A DNA stretch of 64,000 nucleotides from Garcia nutans (lineage: Eukaryota; Streptophyta; Magnoliopsida; Malpighiales; Euphorbiaceae): assembly GCA_947685225.1 (NCBI GenBank), contig CANTUV010000024.1:51302001-51366000 (forward strand), written 5' to 3'. Both the position numbers and the translations under genes were made by a program. Under the pieces are notes generated by a model, which had not been told where the DNA came from, did no database searches, and was given only the letters and a program-made list of their open reading frames with translations. Every line of letters begins with the position of its first letter. Within the stretch, counting starts at the first letter, position 1. Shown here in pieces: positions 59,852-64,000 of this stretch.

Positions 59852-60089
59852 TGAGAAAGTAGAGAAGAAGAGGAGAAAAACTCTCTATATCATATATTAC
59901 TCAAATGCAATCAATTTATATACACAAAAATTTAGACAACCTGCTACATTATGCATTCAGCCCATTCCTAAAGCTAATTATTCAGCCTGCTGCATTATGC
60001 ATTCAACCTATTCCTAATTATTCAGTTAATCATTCTTTTGCCCATGTCTACAGTCTAACATCCACTTTATCCAGCTAGATATCTTAACA
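59852..60089 (-). repeat. 5' LTR of C1
   Basis: 238 bp, TGAGAAAG...TTAACA, directly after the primer site and before the GTTAT duplication. Confidence 0.93.
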
Positions 60090-60094
60090 GTTAT

Positions 60095-61440
60095 GAAGAA
60101 GACAAAATATTAGGTAGCTGTCCCTGCGAGCTGGCCGTGCCTCCTTTCCTATTTCGATAAAGAATAAATAAATAAAAATATTATTTCTAGAACAATGTAT
60201 ATAATGTATGCAAGATGTAAAAAGCAATCAATCAATATATTAATTCCTATTTCACCTCTATTTTCTCTCCCCTTCTTTTCCTATTTCTGTCCTCTTCTGC
60301 CTCCGAAATTCTTCACCCAAACCCCCATTTTTTTCTCTGTAATAGTTAGGGCTGAGCTACCAATCTTAACAAAGATATCATGGTGTATGTGGACCATGAT
60401 ATTCTTTAATATTTTTCTTCACAACTTTGGTTTTATGGTTGAAAAATATCTAAATGACTGCGGGAAGTTATTAAAAAAAATGTGCTTTATATGCGAACAA
60501 GTGTAATCAAATGTTAACATTAGTGGTACAGCCCATGTGGGCTTAGGTTTTTGAATGTTATAATATGTTACAGAAGATTCTTGAATATCAGGAGAGAATT
60601 ACACTTGTTGTCCCTAAAGAATTGACTACTTCATTTTATCGTGTCTTGAGTTAAATTTTTACACTGGTTATTCCTCAAGTACTATCTTTTGTAAAAATTT
60701 AGTCTCATATCCCATTTGTCATCATTGCTGTTAATGGCAATATGATGTGGCACTACCCAACGTGTCACGTAAGGATGCCACATCATTGTAATTTAAAGGA
60801 ATAATTTTTTATTCACTATTCATCTTCCTCTTTCTCTTGTTGCATCTCTAAAATTTGAGACTGCCATTGATATTTAACCCAAATTCACAATATCAAAAGA
60901 AAGCTAAGAAACTAAAACTAACCCAAGTAGCTTTTCACAATCACAAATTTTAACAGCTTCTTGAACTTAAGAAAAGCATTAAAAAAACTGACACAAGTGG
61001 GACTCCACTCAAACTAAAACACAATTTACAGTGCCCTAAAAAATCTAAAGTAAACCTCGGTAGTTTATCTTCCTTAATCATAGTTTCACTAACCTTGTAG
61101 CAACCAGAAGCCCTCAAATTAAAAATGGGTTCAACTGTAAATCTTCAACTTTTTGTAATTCTTTAATGCTTGATTGTTAAGCACTAGGAGAGATAAAGCC
61201 ACTAGGGATAGTGATATCTAGATTGGAAACATCGTTATCCTTGTTTTCTCTTATATTATACAGCCCCCATACACATAAAAAGCTTATGCCTTTTGGAGAT
61301 TAGAGCTCAGCACTAAACAATCTATTTCACCATAACACTAAAAATGCTTCACGAAACCACCAAACAAAATATAAAATCAAACAATTATATAATTCCTAAC
61401 AAAATGGAGGAGCATATCAAATCAAATCGACATAGATCCA
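60095..61440. other. Non-coding DNA between C1 and a LINE fragment
   Basis: No gene supported and no further D2HGDH exon recognised. At about 60590-60800 is a dispersed-repeat-like stretch with the pair GATGTGGCA...TGCCACATC (about 60753-60786), able to form a stem. The remainder is AT-rich without clear structure. Confidence 0.5.
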
Positions 61441-61454
61441 ACTAAACTTAATTC

Positions 61455-61735
61455 CACAAAGTCTTAATTCTAAGTTAATTGGGATCGGCTATATGGATTT
61501 TCTTTTTCCACTCGAAGCAATTATGGACTACATCATTGGAGAGATGTAGGCCATAAGATCATTATGAACAACTTTTTTCCATGTTAGCTTAGGCTTACCC
61601 CTACTTCTCCTAGCTATATCTACCTTAACTGTTCAGTTTTTCTATAAGGCGCAGAATTAGATCTTCGTTTCACATGGTCAAACAACTTTAGTATATGTTC
61701 CTTTTATTTATCCTCAATAGGAACAACTCACACTT
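61455..61735 (-). pseudogene. L1-type LINE ORF2 C-terminal fragment
   Basis: The minus strand, read in shifting frames, gives KLFDHVKRRSNSAPYRKTEQ, then a GxPKLTW-like stretch and a W...I..ADPN-like end. This is the conserved tail after the RT of plant L1 LINE ORF2. It has several stops and no upstream RT, as expected for a 5'-truncated insertion. Recognition rests on this tail only. Confidence 0.55.
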
Positions 61736-62101
61736 TTTTTTCTAATGCATTCATTGCTGTAAAACTTATAGGAATATTTAGGAGAGATCTTCTGCTATAA
61801 TTTAGGGATTCTTAAATCTAGTTTCCATATTAGGTGTGGAGTCTTGTGTATGTAAGTGCATCATTGTATAATGATGAAATATGAAATGCAAGGGATTCAA
61901 TATTCTCCTTTTCTTCATCTTCTCTATTTCCGTATGGTATCAGAGACTAGGGTTAAATCCTAGTTTTGCATCTGCTCGTTTTTCCTTTTCTCTCGGTGTA
62001 TGCTTTTGCTTCTTGGGATTCTGCTTCTTTCTCCACTACTAAAGGGTGAACCGTAAATCTCACCACCACTCCTAGGAGAAGCGCAGCCCTAAGATCGACC
62101 A

Positions 62102-63634
62102 TTGTAGTCAAAAGCGCACCAGGCACTCGCCTAGTCGCAATTTACCTTTAGCGCTTTTGGATCCTAAAAGCCAAGCGCTGGCTTTTTGCGCTTAAGCAGT
62201 GTTTTTTTTATAGAAAGAAGTACTTTTCTGCAAAGTATATATTTTATTCTTAAATTAACGTTGTAAATATTTTTTTTCCTTATTAATATCCTATATTTGA
62301 GTAATTAGTTATTTTAGGAAGCCAGAGAATCTGAAATCCTTTAGGAAATTTAAACTCTTTTAGGAAATTTAAAGTGTTTTAGGAAATCTAAAATTCTTTA
62401 GGGATTTTTAAATTTTAATTTCTTTCAAAATTAAAAAGCTTATCAAAAAAGAAAACTAAAAATCTAATACAGTAAATAAAATTCAAAAATCAAAACCAAA
62501 GTGATAAAACAATACGTACAAGAAACAAAAATTTTAATATCATGAGTAATTCCCAAGCAATGAACAAGGAAGATAAAGATAAATAAGTATTTTTATACTA
62601 ATCCAACTCTTTTTTTTTCTTTTCATGTTACTGTTTTATTTTTTATTTCTATTTTATTTTATTTTTCATTTTTTTCATTTCTTTTTATTTTACTTTACTA
62701 TTCTTGCATGCTGTTTTTACGCAAGTATGTTTTCATGTTACTATTCTTTGCTGCTGTTTTCCTTTTTCTTTTGCAGCTTTGCTGCTATGTTTTTTTTTTT
62801 TTTAATTCAGAGTTGTTCTACTTTTGCAATTTATTGGCTGTTGCCACTGTTCTAAATTTAGTTATTCTTTCTTTTTCATATTTCTCCTTTTTCTTCTCCA
62901 TAATTCACGCATTAAAAAAAAGGACAGCTCGGTGCACGAATGCTCCTGTAATGAGCGGGGTCCGGGGAAGGGTCGGACCCATTGGGTTTTTGTATGCGGC
63001 CATCCCTTGCAATTGCAAGAGGCCGTTTCCACGACTCGAACCCGTGACCTCAGGCCACACGGCGACAACACTTACCGTTGCGCTAAGGCTCCCATTTACG
63101 CATTATGGCTATTTTTTTAAAAAGAAAATATGAAAATCTTGTTGATCTAATTTTTTTTTTAATTTTTTTCCAGCTTTTGATACTTTTATTTTTAAGATGA
63201 CATAGGCAGCCTATAACTGAATTTTCAAGTTATAGTCGAAACATTTAAGATATGATTTAAGCTGACTTTTTAAAGCTAATTTTACTTATTTGAAGTTCTT
63301 TTTTTTTATTAAATTTTAATTAGTTTAGTATGCTCGCTTAGACGTACATTATTTTGGTTTTAACTTAATGAAACTTGTTTTTGTTTGATTTTAGCTTTGT
63401 TGCTTATTTAATTTTAGCTATCTTTCACTTTTTAGTTTTTTTTTTTAATTTTAAATTAATATAGCTTCTAATATATTTTACTTTAAAGATGTACTATATG
63501 CTTTTACTAGTAACTAGTATTTTACAAGAACTTTTCGCCTTACTTCACTTAGGCCATCACTTTTTTTGCGCCTTGTGCGTAAGGCGATACATCTTGTATA
63601 GCCTTAGCCGTGCCTAGTGCTTTTAACTACCTTG
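62102..63634. mobile_element. MULE-like non-autonomous DNA transposon in the C4 leader
   Basis: 1533 bp flanked by AGATCGACCA (62092-62101) and AGATTGACCA (63635-63644), a 10-bp duplication with one change; Mutator-like elements usually make 9 bp. The ends are inverted and similar: left GTAGTCAAAAGCGC, right (reverse) GTAGTTAAAAGCAC, each followed by GGCGC/TCGCCT-rich sequence. The inside is T-rich with no transposase. It carries an Au-type SINE. Confidence 0.75.
62914..63093 (-). mobile_element. Au-type SINE (tRNA-derived) inside the MULE-like element
   Basis: Minus strand: head GGGAGCCTTAGCGCAACGG with A box, B box GGTTCGAGTCGTGG about 40 bp on, then CGGACCCTTCCCCGGACCCC-like body sequence and a poly-T end (plus AAAAAAAAGGACAG). 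Flanked by ATTCACGCATT (62903-62913) and ATTTACGCATT (63094-63104), an 11-bp duplication with one change. Pol III-transcribed, and moved by LINE machinery. Confidence 0.9.
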
Positions 63635-63904
63635 AGATTGACCAGTCCCCAGAATTCGGTTGTTAGAATCACTGCGCGTGGATCACACACGCCAGAGAAT
63701 CATTGATGCCGTTCTTCAGCAACGGTTGCTTTGACCTTCTCCGGCATTCCAATCCTCTTTCCGGTGCACTTCCAACCTCACTTGGCCATTCTATTGCATA
63801 TCTAAGGGGTTTTTCGCAAAAATCCCACTACCATCTTCTTAGAGCTGCTGTATTTTTCTTCCAGTATTCGGTATTGGTTTGCGGTTGTCTCTCTTCCTTT
63901 TATG

Positions 63905-64000
63905 ATGGCTAAAAATCTAGAAAACTCAGGTTCCATTCGTTCTCTTTTTTCTTCTAGTTTTCCTGCCATTACTACTCTTAAACTTGAGGGTAGTAAGAAT
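63905..64000 (+). CDS. C4 gag, N-terminal part
   Basis: Open from ATG 63905 to the window end (32 codons): MAKNLENSGSIRSLFSSSFP, then ITTLKLEGSKN. This matches the N-terminal gag block of C1 (SIKTLLSSNFPAITTVRLEG). The ATG is chosen for this alignment over ATG 63902, which is out of frame. Confidence 0.8.
   Translation, partial: MAKNLENSGSIRSLFSSSFPAITTLKLEGSKN

Larger units (their letters stand above)
38580..60089 (-). mobile_element. Ty1/copia retrotransposon C1 with nested insertions
   Basis: Outermost element of the nest. Its LTRs are 38580-38916 and 59852-60089, flanked by a perfect GTTAT duplication (38575-38579 and 60090-60094). The tRNA-Met primer site is at 59840-59851 (minus strand). 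Coding order on the minus strand is gag, protease, GAG-pre-integrase, integrase, RT, RNase H, which is the copia order. It is split inside RT by gypsy G2 (40145-56501). Its own sequence totals about 5.1 kb, a normal copia length. Many stops and frameshifts make it inactive. Confidence 0.95.
61757..64000 (+). mobile_element. Ty1/copia retrotransposon C4, 5' end; continues past window
   Basis: A tRNA-Met primer site TGGTATCAGAGACTAGG lies at about 61936. LTR-like sequence precedes it, starting near 61757 (TGTAAAACTT), although the start is uncertain. The leader is split by a MULE-like element (62102-63634). Gag begins at 63905. By its gag N-terminus it is related to C1 but lies on the opposite strand. 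Confidence 0.75.

Noticed and set aside
62914..63093. A tRNA gene on the minus strand
   Set aside because: A and B boxes are present, but the sequence runs into a SINE body with a poly-T end and an 11-bp target duplication.
62625..63133. Hydrophobic membrane-protein-like ORFs
   Set aside because: Phe/Leu-rich translation of T-runs inside a MULE-like element that runs on into an antisense SINE; a composition artefact.

Overview
The window is plant nuclear DNA, almost certainly from a dicot. The evidence is GT-AG introns in a mitochondrial D-2-hydroxyglutarate dehydrogenase gene (D2HGDH), plant-type Ty1/copia and Ty3/gypsy retrotransposons primed by tRNA-Met, an Ogre/Tat-type primer site, TRIM elements and an Au-type SINE. 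A woody rosid is my guess, and the species cannot be fixed from the sequence alone. There is one host gene. Nearly everything else is transposable-element DNA or very AT-rich intergenic sequence.

Layout. 1-7036: 5' part of a minus-strand Tekay/Del-like gypsy element (G1) with a 2.5 kb LTR. 7037-9363: a plus-strand Ogre/Tat-type remnant (LTR end, primer site, gag). 9364-11364: unannotated DNA with a 71-bp tandem repeat. 11365-21833: a 3104-bp tandem array (two full units and one partial). The first unit carries a solo LTR of the G1 family with a perfect 5-bp target duplication, while units 2 and 3 keep the empty site. A second, inverted solo LTR (21630-24184) sits in the last unit, and its first 204 bp were copied into the other two. 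24185-29680: AT-rich intergenic DNA.

29859-37869: eight exons of D2HGDH on the plus strand, covering the transit peptide and the FAD-binding half. Intron 7 holds a complete TRIM and a decayed copia fragment. Past exon 8 lies a 21.5 kb nested block (38580-60094). Copia C1 (TSD GTTAT) is split by gypsy G2 (TSD GCTAG/GCTGG). G2 is split in its 3' LTR by copia C2 (TSD GGTTC). C2 is split by copia C3 (no TSD). C3 is split in its gag zinc knuckle by a Cassandra-like TRIM with 5S-rRNA-like LTRs (TSD CGTTT). The remaining D2HGDH exons were not found.

60095-64000: unannotated DNA, an L1-type LINE 3' end, and the 5' end of another copia element (C4). The C4 leader holds a 1.5 kb MULE-like element (10-bp TSD) that itself contains an Au-type SINE (11-bp TSD).

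I see no operon-like, CRISPR-like or defence system. The value of the window is its datable insertion stratigraphy, the double-5S TRIM, and a gypsy derivative whose RT is fused in frame to the integrase tail.
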